The translations under genes and the position numbers were made by a program. The notes below the pieces were generated by a model. The model had not been told where the DNA came from. It worked only from the letters and a program-made list of their open reading frames with translations, and ran no database searches. Positions 1 through 9,400 of a stretch of DNA of 15,801 nt are shown here, piece by piece. Source of the DNA: Amoebophrya sp. AT5.2 (taxonomy: Eukaryota > Sar > Dinophyceae > Syndiniales > Amoebophryaceae); assembly GCA_005223375.1 (NCBI GenBank), contig RXOD01005119.1, positions 1 to 15,801 of the forward strand. The letters run 5' to 3'. The stretch's first letter is position 1. Every line of letters starts with the position of its first letter.

Positions 1-2
1 TC

Positions 3-1811
3 GTGCGGCTCCAGGTGATGGGGGGCGACCAGGGGCTTGCGGTTGTGGCCGCAGACTCGCTGCCGCTTTTTTGGAGTAAGCTTCCGTTCCTCGTGCGCTG
101 CGCTTTACTGCAGGCGACTACCGTGTGCGGAGTCTGCTCCCTGCTGTACCTCCTAAATCTCCACAAGCTGACAGCCTCCGTCGTCCGTAGTTTGCGTGGT
201 TCGTCCTCGTCCTCGTTAGCTACTGCAAGCCGAAAGGGGTCCCAGGCTGAGCTGCGCGACGAGGATCAAGTGAGCGAGCTGCCTGGGCATGGACGAGGTC
301 AGGAAGTGGAAGAGCAGCACGAACTAGATGATGAACAGCATCCAGGCGCAGCTGGCTTCGTGCAGGAGGTGGAGGAGGCAAATATCGGCCCAGATGCGCT
401 GGCGTACTTTTCCGAAAAAGTCGGCGAAGAAGCAGCTGGCGCAGAAGTTGCGCAGCCGCAGCCCTCTCTGCTCGCCGGAGCACTGCAGCGCGGTACCGTC
501 GACGAGCAAGGTGGTTTTCCTCCTCCGCCGCGCTCTCCTCCTCCGACGCGTCAGGCTGAAGCCGCTTCTTCATCGTCGGGACCGTCGGCACTATCATCAG
601 AAGAAGCAGCGGCAGCTCAGGAAGCCGACGCGCAATCGCGGGGGAGCAGCAGAGGAAGCAGTAAGGAGTCAGGAGCGAGAGCGTGCGACGCCGCGGACGG
701 CGGTTCTTGCAGCAGACCATCGTCCGGAACATCCTCCGCCTTGTTGAGGCAGATCCCGACCTCCACATCGGAATGTGGGCGGAACGGATACCAAGGAGCG
801 GAGTCCCGCTCTTTGTTCCAGGGGGAATGGCAGCTGCACCGACTGGAGAACTTCGCGGAGGAGTACTATCCCGCACGCAATCCGAAGATGCACGGTTTGC
901 GGCGACACATGTCCGGCTTCCAGATTTTCGGCGACATCATGCAGGACTTGTGGGGCGGCGAGCCGTTGGAGCTCTCCTTCATGCACCTCCGGAAACTGGA
1001 AGGGATGCTGCTGCACATGGACCGCATCGCGCGACTCCTTGCCGCGGCCGAGGACGCGGCCTCCAACCGGGTGCTCCTGCCTCCTTGGAGTGCGGTCGAA
1101 TTTGATGAGGTGGTAAGAAGCTGCAGTGGTTCCTCTTGGGCTGCGAATGAGCTTTTGTCGGAACGTGACGAAGTTTGCTCGAGCACGACGTCCGCGGTCT
1201 GCGCCGCGGAGAGGTCGGGGCGAGCGGAGGAAGCACCGCCGAGCCGCGCGAGCTCGCCCAACAGCGAACGAGACCTCGAGATGCAGAGCAGAGACGGGGA
1301 CGAGTGGCTTGCTGCCCGAGACGATCATCTCCACGATCAGCGACGGAAGTTGAAGGAGGAGATGGTGGAGCCGCTGGCTGCCTTTATTCCCGCCAGTGAG
1401 GGGGCAAAATTCCTGCGCGGGCTCGAGACCACTAAGGCGATTTACGTGATGCACCTCGAGAAGCGGTCCTCAATCGGGCTGGATGGTTGTTCCGGAAGAA
1501 GGAAGGGAGCAAGCGCGACGGCCGCTGGGGAGGCAGCACAAGAAGATGAAAGCTGCACCCCGAAGGACGACGAGCTCGAGCTTGTCGCCACGCGGCTTTC
1601 CCCGGGCTTCGGCACCGCAGAGGTGATCGAGGCCTTGACCCATGCGGCAGGACGGGCAGGCGGCGCTGCAGCAGCTGTGGAGCGAAGTAGAGCACCTGGT
1701 TCAGAACGTAAGGAGGGGGTCCGCCCCGCATCAACGCTTCCAAGGGAGGTGTATCGGCGCACGATGAAGGGGGGAGGCCGCTTCGTGCCACTGCTCCAGC
1801 GACGCAAATGA
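3..1811 (+). CDS. Hypothetical membrane-anchored low-complexity protein, 5'-partial
   Basis: The frame is open from the window edge to a TGA at 1809-1811 (602 codons), so the true start may lie upstream; an in-frame ATG occurs at position 18. Residues about 29-53 form one hydrophobic segment (FLVRCALLQATTVCGVCSLL), a candidate transmembrane helix or signal anchor. Residues about 65-270 are low complexity, rich in Ser, Glu, Ala, Gln and Arg, and probably disordered. Two stretches look folded and helical: about 275-371, with a Trp-containing segment around FQIFGDIMQDLWGGEPLELS, and about 425-490, rich in charged residues and ending near TKAIYVMHLEKR. The tail is Ala/Gly/Arg-rich. I do not recognise a family. 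Near the C terminus a second + frame (1642-1767) also reads plausibly, so the last 50-60 residues are less certain. The next gene starts 1.3 kb downstream on the same strand. Existence of the gene is fairly sure; function is unknown. Confidence 0.7.
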   Translation: MRLQVMGGDQGLAVVAADSLPLFWSKLPFLVRCALLQATTVCGVCSLLYLLNLHKLTASVVRSLRGSSSSSLATASRKGSQAELRDEDQVSELPGHGRGQEVEEQHELDDEQHPGAAGFVQEVEEANIGPDALAYFSEKVGEEAAGAEVAQPQPSLLAGALQRGTVDEQGGFPPPPRSPPPTRQAEAASSSSGPSALSSEEAAAAQEADAQSRGSSRGSSKESGARACDAADGGSCSRPSSGTSSALLRQIPTSTSECGRNGYQGAESRSLFQGEWQLHRLENFAEEYYPARNPKMHGLRRHMSGFQIFGDIMQDLWGGEPLELSFMHLRKLEGMLLHMDRIARLLAAAEDAASNRVLLPPWSAVEFDEVVRSCSGSSWAANELLSERDEVCSSTTSAVCAAERSGRAEEAPPSRASSPNSERDLEMQSRDGDEWLAARDDHLHDQRRKLKEEMVEPLAAFIPASEGAKFLRGLETTKAIYVMHLEKRSSIGLDGCSGRRKGASATAAGEAAQEDESCTPKDDELELVATRLSPGFGTAEVIEALTHAAGRAGGAAAAVERSRAPGSERKEGVRPASTLPREVYRRTMKGGGRFVPLLQRRK

Positions 1812-3157
1812 GTCGAGGGGAAGTACTTAGATGATAAGCGTCCGCGCCCACAGCAGAGGCAAACAATGAGATGTGTTCTCTGGTGCGGGCGCGGGGGGCC
1901 CAGCAGCAGGAAGAGCTGCCGGGGGCTGGATCAGTTTCTCTGTTGTTTTTTTCGACAGAGCGAGGTGGTGGAGGAGTGCTGCGTCGAGTTTTTGTTTCAT
2001 GGGCTTCCATGAACGCTGTTTGTAGCAATCTGATAGAAGGTACACCACAAGTGCCATGCATGGAAGGCATTACTTTCATATATGATAGATAACGATAAAT
2101 GAAAGTAGTACTTACTTTTATTCTACGGGGGGTCGTCGTGGGAGGTTCGCTAGCACTGCACCCGCCTTTTACTTATCGTCTTTGTACCCAAGCTCCTACC
2201 TCCAACCTTAGTGCCCGCGGTTCCTCTTTCTGATCCACAACCACTGCCACATGGGAAGATCTCCCTGGTTACAAACTAGCCTGCGCCGAAACTAAGTAAA
2301 CACTGTTTGAGATTTTTGAACACTTAAAGTTAAAGTAAGACCTGTTTCCTCGTGTGTGCTGTCTGCGAAGGAGTCCGAGCTTGTGGCTTCGATGTAGTCG
2401 GCGGAAAATCTGAACCACTGGGAATGGATCTAGAGCTGGCGGTGATCAAGATCAGGCGGTGGTGAACGACGCCAGCACAGATGAGGATAATGATGCGGGC
2501 GTTCCCTGCTCATCCGAGGGTGGCGTGATCTAATTGCAACATTCACACCCTGCGCTCGATTGAGTAGCACAGACTGGGTACACGTAAGTCATTATCTTCA
2601 TCATCACTGGCTAAAGTGCCATTCGTTCTGTATAGCAAATCCTGTGAAGATGAGCAATTATAGTAGTACATACAACTGACCCTGACGTCGAGCTGGTTGG
2701 GATTGCGGCTCATAATCGCTGGTTTGCATCAGCATCAGCATCGCAGCACCATCAGTTTTGATGTCTGTAGCGTTCGAAAAAAAATCTAAAGCGATGGTGA
2801 AGAAGAAGATAATGAAGTGATTTCTGGGCCATTTTTGTACGTCTTTGATGCTTGATAAAGACTGATGTTTGCCGGAACCAGGGGTGATAGATGGATGATT
2901 GTTTTTGTGCTTTGTGCTTGAAATTACAGGTAAAAAATAGAAAAAATGCCATGGCAATTTCTTCGTTGCTTGCTAAAAACACCACCACTATGCCGTGCGG
3001 TTAGGACGAGAGAAGACGTAGTAAGAAAGTAGGTAGGACGCGGGGCGCTCAAAGAACGTCTCGGTAGACCCCTGGGCGGATCCATGCACTAAAGCTCCTG
3101 CTGGCCCAAGCGAACCGATAGTGGCAAGCTCTCGCTGCGTCCTGAAAAACTAAAACG
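1812..3157. other. Intergenic spacer, no supported gene
   Basis: This stretch lies between the stop of the first gene and the first ATG chosen for the second. It is AT-richer than the flanking exons and probably holds the 3' UTR of gene 1 and the promoter of gene 2. No canonical AATAAA was seen soon after the stop, though a GATAAA variant lies near 2094. An open stretch at 2414-2533 would encode a short acidic peptide but has no start and no good splice acceptor. A 99-codon minus-strand ORF at 2658-2957 lies in AT-rich sequence and has no recognisable motif. No tRNA, snRNA or repeat element could be supported. Confidence 0.5.
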
Positions 3158-3405
3158 ATGCAAGAAGATGCGGGCTTTTCTCTCCACTGCTACAAAATGT
3201 TCCTCTTCTTCCATGCGGCAGAAGCCGGTGCTTTGCGTGCGAAAACGGCTGTGTTCATCCTCGAGGAGAGTGGGAAGGACGAGGCCACGTCGGATGATCA
3301 TGTTTGTAATGTGCTAAGTACTGAAAATCCGAAACACGCTCCGCGATCAATAAAGTTCGAGATCGAGGAGCGAGTACAAGAAGAGCACAAGAAAGACGTG
3401 AGCGA
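3158..3405 (+). CDS. Gene 2, exon 1
   Basis: The exon codes for the first 82 residues plus two bases, beginning MQEDAGFSLHCYKMFLFFHA and ending in a charged segment EERVQEEHKKDVS. A TGA in frame just upstream of the ATG argues that the protein starts here. The donor at 3406 is a strong GTAAGT. Without splicing, translation would stop immediately at the TAA inside the donor. The protein segment has no recognisable domain. This exon is less GC-rich than exons 3-5, so it may be partly untranslated if the ATG at 3714 is the real start. Confidence 0.45.
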
Positions 3406-6400
3406 GTAAGTCAGTGACTTCGTCATCTTCAGAAATTTTTTGCTTCGTTCGTCTTGTTTCCGGAGAGAATCGGCATTCCGCATTCGCTCCAATCAAATAA
3501 AAGTAATTTGAAATAAATGTCCACCACCTTCGCCTTGATTGTCACTGTCAAAGAGCATTCTCTATTCGGCGTAAAACGTAGGTATTTTTGTTCTTGTTCT
3601 TCTTCTTTTTGCATTTGATTTGCAGCAGTGTACCAGCGGCAACCAACGCTCATTTGCGACCACGTCCTCATTTGCCTTGCGGGAGCGATCTCCAGCTCCT
3701 CATTTGGGCCAAGATGGAGGAGCTGGAGAGCGCTCCCGTGATCAAGAGTGAAGTCCTCGATACCGTGCCCACACTTCGCAGCGAGATCTCGGCGCCAAGG
3801 AGTAGGAGCAGGTACTAATACAATATTTTTTTACGTAAACGTACGACAGTTTATGTTTTCGTTTGTAGTTTGGAGGTGATGTTGCCAGGGCCCGAAGTAG
3901 GCAGCTTCCCAGTTTATGTTTACGTTGCGACGAGTAGCGTTGTCATCTTTACCCGGCAACGCCCACAACCACATCTTCTACATGTATCAGACCACATAGT
4001 TTCTTCAACATCCTCCTGAATACCAATAAAGTGTATTAATTGATTCATTTTCACCTGCTCCAGGAGTGGGAGGGGCCCAGCTGCCGAAGATGCCTACAAC
4101 CTCCATCCTGTTTCCGTCTCACGCGGAGGCGATCTTGTCGGGGGCGCCGAAGATGGCATCAAGCAGGGCGGCGCACCAGAGTTCAAGGACGTCGATACGA
4201 TGGAGATGCAGATGTTGAATGCTCCTGATCTTGACACCAGTTGCGGCCGCGACCTAGTGCGCGGCGTTGCCGGAGGAGGTGGCGCACCCAACAAGCGCCG
4301 CACTACTTCATGGGGCACAACGTCTTTTTACGACAACGTTGCTGCCAAGCCGTCTCTTGTGTCCGGTTCCACCACCACGGCAGTGGGAAGCGACTGGAAA
4401 TACGCTAGTAATACTTCGACCTCGTCGTCTTATTTTGCCCCGCCGACATCGGCAACGGCCTCGTCTTCCACCATCAAAGCGACCTCCTCCTCCCGCACCA
4501 CGACGCGCACAAACCGCTACTTCTACGAGTCCGCAGGATCGGGCTTCAATTGTTCATCTTCCACATCTCAGCAGCATGCCGGAGAGGACGGGGCAGCAGG
4601 TCGTGGCGCTGGCCTTGATGTCGAGGGAAAAGAAGTCTTCGCAGGAGACGACCGGCACGAGCAAGGCGGCGACGATACGAATGGGGTTGTGGCCGAGGTT
4701 GATGACATCAAGCAGGACGACGACGACGATCTTCGTGATAGTAAATGGAGCAGCTCGGTGGCGGGGGCTGGGAATGATTACGATTTTGCTCCGGGATGGG
4801 GAGGTAGTCGTCGGGGGCGAGATGTTGACAAAGCGGCGGAAAGGGAGAGGGACAAGAAAAAAGGCTACGCGGCAGCGGGAGCAGGAGCAGTACTCTACAA
4901 CAAGTCGTGGGCCGAGAAAGAAACCGACGAGTACTTCTGCTGGGGATCGGGTTGGGACTACGCCTACGGAGGAGGGCCGTCGTCTTGGAGCAACGCGAAA
5001 GCGAGCGATGGTGATGAAACACAAGAGGAATCTTCAGCGAAGAAACAATACAACTCGACGAGTAATTCCTACGACAAGAATTACGCCTACGAAGGTGGAG
5101 GTAGTGGAGGATCGGCGTCCTGGCACAACAAGAATGATTACGACAGCAGCAGCGGACGCGGAGGCGCAGGGAGCGGGAAGCCGAGCTCTTACTACGCAGC
5201 GGGGTATGACAGCTTCAATGCCTTCGATCATTCGTGGGGCGGAAAGACATCCTCGCACCCGTCGTCAAGCGGCGACAGAAGCAACGCCGGCAAGCAGGGC
5301 AAAACGAAGGGGTCTTCGTCCTCAGCCACGTTCTATTCGTCGGACGTCGACGTCGAACCGAGTCACCGTTACAGCAACGACTTCTACGGAAACGGAGCGT
5401 ACGGCAAGGCTGCGAATTTAGCCAGAAAAGGAAAAAGCAAGAAGGGCGCGGCTGCAGGACGAGAGAATTCATCTTCCTATGCCTATGGTGGAGCAGGTGA
5501 CTACATCCACAACGGAACTTCTTTGACGAGCTTTAACGCAGGCGCGCCTTCTTACGGACACGGTCACGCCAGCAGTGCAGCAGGAGCCGCAAACTTCTCA
5601 TCGGGACGGGGATATAACGGCCACGACTCGTCGTCATCGACGTGGGGCGGGGTTGGTTCCGGCGGAAGTAGCCACAAGCACGGCGAGAAATCATCGTGGA
5701 ATGCACATGGGGGTAAGGATAAAAACGGTAAGGAACAACACCACAGCTACGGGAAAGAGGGCTGCTACGCTAAGGATAGCCACACCAACTACGGAAAGGA
5801 CGCTTACCCTGATGGCAAGGAGCAACAAGGGCACAACTATGCTGGTGGAGGCAAGCAACACTCCTCAAGTAAGACCAGTGGCGGCAAACACCAGATGTCG
5901 GGAACAAGCTACAACAAAGGAGCAATGTCAAAGGGAGCCGCATATTACGCGTATGCCAGCAAAGCAGGCAAGGGCGGGGGCGACAGGAAAGATTTCTACG
6001 GCGAAAACGGCGCAAACGACTCGGACGGGAAGGGAGAACGCGACAGAGACGTAAGCAATTCTTGCGGGAAATTGTTCGCACCGCGGCCCGGAAAGGGAAA
6101 GGTGCTGCCGCCACCGCCGCCGCTGCGGTCACGTTCGAGGAGCGGCGCTGGCGGTCGAGATGATGACAGAGAGGGAAAAGGCGGAACGACGCCAACACCG
6201 AAAGGTACAAGTGCAAATACTGCTTGTTCTGCTGTCAACAAAAAAATACAACGTATAGATACATGGTTCATCTCCACTACGTTAGCCCCAGCCGGTCTCG
6301 ACGAGGAGAACCAGACTAAGAAAGTAGTAGCGCAGCGGCTAGCTTAGGTACAGGTACGCCTACGTCGCCTCAGCCTCTACGATTCTATTTTTTGTTTTTT

Positions 6401-9400
6401 TACCCGACCGACGTGAAGCAGCGAGCACCAGCTCCAGCGCCAGCAGGTATAATCAATGTCAAGGACTTGGGGCGGTCGCGGTTGGGCGTCACCTTTATTT
6501 CTAGAATCAATTTTGTACTGACACTTTCTTACTTACAGGGCGGCGGAGGTCTTCCGTCGTTTCACAAGCGCCTCCGGGGTTAGAGGACGTCGTCTCAGGA
6601 GCGGCGGATCCGCTGGAGGACAAGCTTCTCGATGAGGAATTCCTTTCCCCCCAGGACCTTCTTGTTCTTGAAGATGTAAACACCAGTAGCCAACACCAGC
6701 ACCAGATTAAAACGCCTGCGCTGGAGGAGTTAGGCACGACGGGGGAAGACCCGCCTCCACCTACTGCAGCTGCTCGCGACAAAGCGGTTGCAGGTGATCA
6801 TCTCGGGCGGGAGCTTGACGAGGACCAGGCGGGAGGTGGACATCATGAAGCAGACGTAGTGGAGGGGCCGACTTGGTCTACCGACGGCAGCGCGGTTCAC
6901 TGGTCATCGTACTATGAGTGCAACACGTTCCAGAACAGTGAAAAGAAGGACATCGAAGGCAGGAGCGGGGAAAGCAGTGACAAGGGCGTCCTCGAGAAGC
7001 TGCACGAGCAAGGGGACGGCGTAGCAGATTCAGGCTCCGCTAGTACCGGCAACAAGGGAGGCGGTCGCGGTGGTGCTCCTCCTGGGGGAGGTGGAAAGAC
7101 GAAGGGCCAATTTGTGATCAAGGGCAGTTCGAAAGCGACGTACACCTCGGCGTGGGGCACGTACCAGGCGTCGCACTCCCAGTGGAAAGGTATTGGCAAG
7201 GGCCGCGCGACGAACAAGAACTACAACGCCGGCAAAGGAGCACGTTCCGACCACGGGGGCGAGTCGTATCACGGGGCGTCTTCCTCCGGTGGAGCAGGTA
7301 AGGAGCACCAGGGCACCAGCAAAGGCAAGGGGAAGGGCGAGCAGGACCAGCAGCAGTATTCTAACTACACCAACGCGTATGCGGGACTGGCCAATCGTCA
7401 CGGTACCGCTTCGCGATATGGTAGCTCCCAGTCGACTTACTACAGCTCCTTGAGCGAGTACTACGGAGGCAGCGGCGGGGGCGGAAAAGATAAGGAAAAG
7501 GATTACAACGGTGGTGCCGGGGCTGGCCACGGTCACGGCCAACACGGATCGAATAGCGCAAGTGGCGTCCTCGCCGGAACAACATCAGCAAGTGGTCAAA
7601 ATATTGACGATAGCGATACCGCCGCGACTGCGAGCGGGAAGATGGGACGTGGAGGCAAGGGTGATCGTCTAGTTCACGCGTCAGCAGAAGCAGATGCTAA
7701 CGCCTGTCAGAACTATTCGGCGAAGCAGGCCAGCGAGAACTACTCGCACTCGGTGTACAAGACGTCGAGCGCCGCAGCGTCGTACCATCAAAATCACGCT
7801 CCGAATCACTACGGTCAGCATCACGGATCTTCGTACCATCACGACCACAGCAGCAGCAACTACGAGGAAGGCGGAGGCGCGGCAGCACAGTACAGCAACT
7901 ACGGGCGGGGCAGCAGTCGTGGAGGAGGCCGCGATGAGCGAGAAAAATTTAGCAGTTGCTACTCGACGTACGGCGGACCGGAGGGCGTTGCCGCTTCGTC
8001 TGGCGCCGACTCGAAGACCACAGCCGGAGCGAGTAGCAACACAACCTCAGGCGGAGGTGGTGGTGGTGCTGGAGGGGTAATCATGGGTGACGTACTATCT
8101 TCGGTGGCTCCAACTTCTATCAGACGAGGTGTGAGCGCGGCTGCTCCGTACGTGAACACCTACAACGCGTCGGCCACCCAGATCCGTACAACCTCGACGT
8201 CCGCCGCATCTGCAGGGAACATCAGTGCTGGCACCGCGACGCGCGGCAAGTCTGTGTCCCCTTCGAAAAAGAACGCACAGCACAACCTGCCGCACCCGAA
8301 AAACGTGTCGGGCTACCACTACAACTATCCCGAGGGCCACTTGGACTACGTCCCCGCGACGTTCGACTTGGACATGCGACCCGGCTCGCAGTGGGACCGG
8401 GAGCAGATGCGGCGGGTGCCAAAAGTTTCGCCCTACAAGGACTTCGACTTCGCCATCCTGCGCACCTGCATCTGGCGCTACTGCGGCTACGACGTCGAGG
8501 CGATGCGCAGGAAGACCGGCAACTCGCTGCGCTACCAGAACTATAAGGCCGACTGCGTCGCGTTTCTGCGATTCCTCCTATCGCAAGAGCCTGCGAATTG
8601 CGAGTGGAAGCTGGGATACTTGTTGGCCATGTGCCTGAAACACGATCACGAGATGCTGGCGATTGCCACGTCGTCGAGGAACATCGGAGAAAAGGAAAGA
8701 AATGCAGACCTTCGTGCTGTAGTTGGTAAAAGCGGGGACCTCGATCGAGCTATCGCAGAGGCACCAGAGCGGAATGCGACACACGTGGAGGATACCGGGA
8801 GTAACGACCTCTCGACGCTGTCTATTCTTGCGGCGACGCCGGCGGGGGCGGCGAAGAAGAAATCCGTAGGCAGCGGTGGAACCGGAGATGCCGCGAAAGG
8901 GTCATTAGCTCGGGCAGAACAAGAAGCAGAGGCCTCTTGCCTTGAAACTGGGGCTGACGTCGATGACACGCCGGCGCTTTCGTCAATCCAAGGAGCGTCC
9001 CGCATAGAGATGAATATCACACCTGCAGTTACGAAAACGGATTCGCTCGTCGTCGTTGGAGATGGGGAGGTCGTCGGGACGGAGACCACTCGGGAACTGC
9101 TCGCAAATGCGTCGTCTCCATCTCCTCATTCGAAACTTGCCCAGAACGACGGCTACAAGCCACCTTCTACGTCTCCTTCTATCGCCGGCGCGGGAGCGGG
9201 ACTTGTACTTCCCCAGACGTCGACGTCGTCAAAAATGAAAGATGACGAGTTCTTGCAACTCGATGAAGAGCCGGAACAAGTAGGTGGACCTGGACAACTT
9301 GAACAAACCCCGAACACCACGAACACGAACAGCAAAATGATAAAAGATCTGGCGTCTCAAGCCTCGGTGCTGGAGGGGGTTTTGGATTCGCAGATGTTTT

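Noticed and set aside
220..2079. Long minus-strand ORFs (220-876, 669-1454, 1432-2079) opposite gene 1
   Set aside because: They mirror a GC-rich coding frame; their translations are Arg/Pro/Leu-rich with no domain, and the + frame is longer and continuous.
2160..2180. CGCCTTTTACT, identical to the conserved loop of U5 snRNA
   Set aside because: No flanking stem can be formed and no Sm site lies at the expected distance; the nearest ATTTTTG is about 145 nt away. Taken as chance.
2658..2988. Minus-strand ORFs of 99 and 78 codons
   Set aside because: AT-rich sequence, no motif, two overlapping frames of similar length; likely accidental.
3588..3625. ATG-led hydrophobic peptide MFLFFFFLHLICSS, signal-peptide-like
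   Set aside because: It is the translation of the pyrimidine tract of intron 1 just before the acceptor.
4267..5421. 384-codon + ORF in a second frame
   Set aside because: Shadow of exon 3; Arg/Thr-rich translation and closed well before the exon end, whereas the main frame joins both neighbouring exons in phase.
7030..7545. 171-codon minus ORF opposite exon 4
   Set aside because: Antisense of Gly/Ser-rich coding sequence; no recognisable domain.
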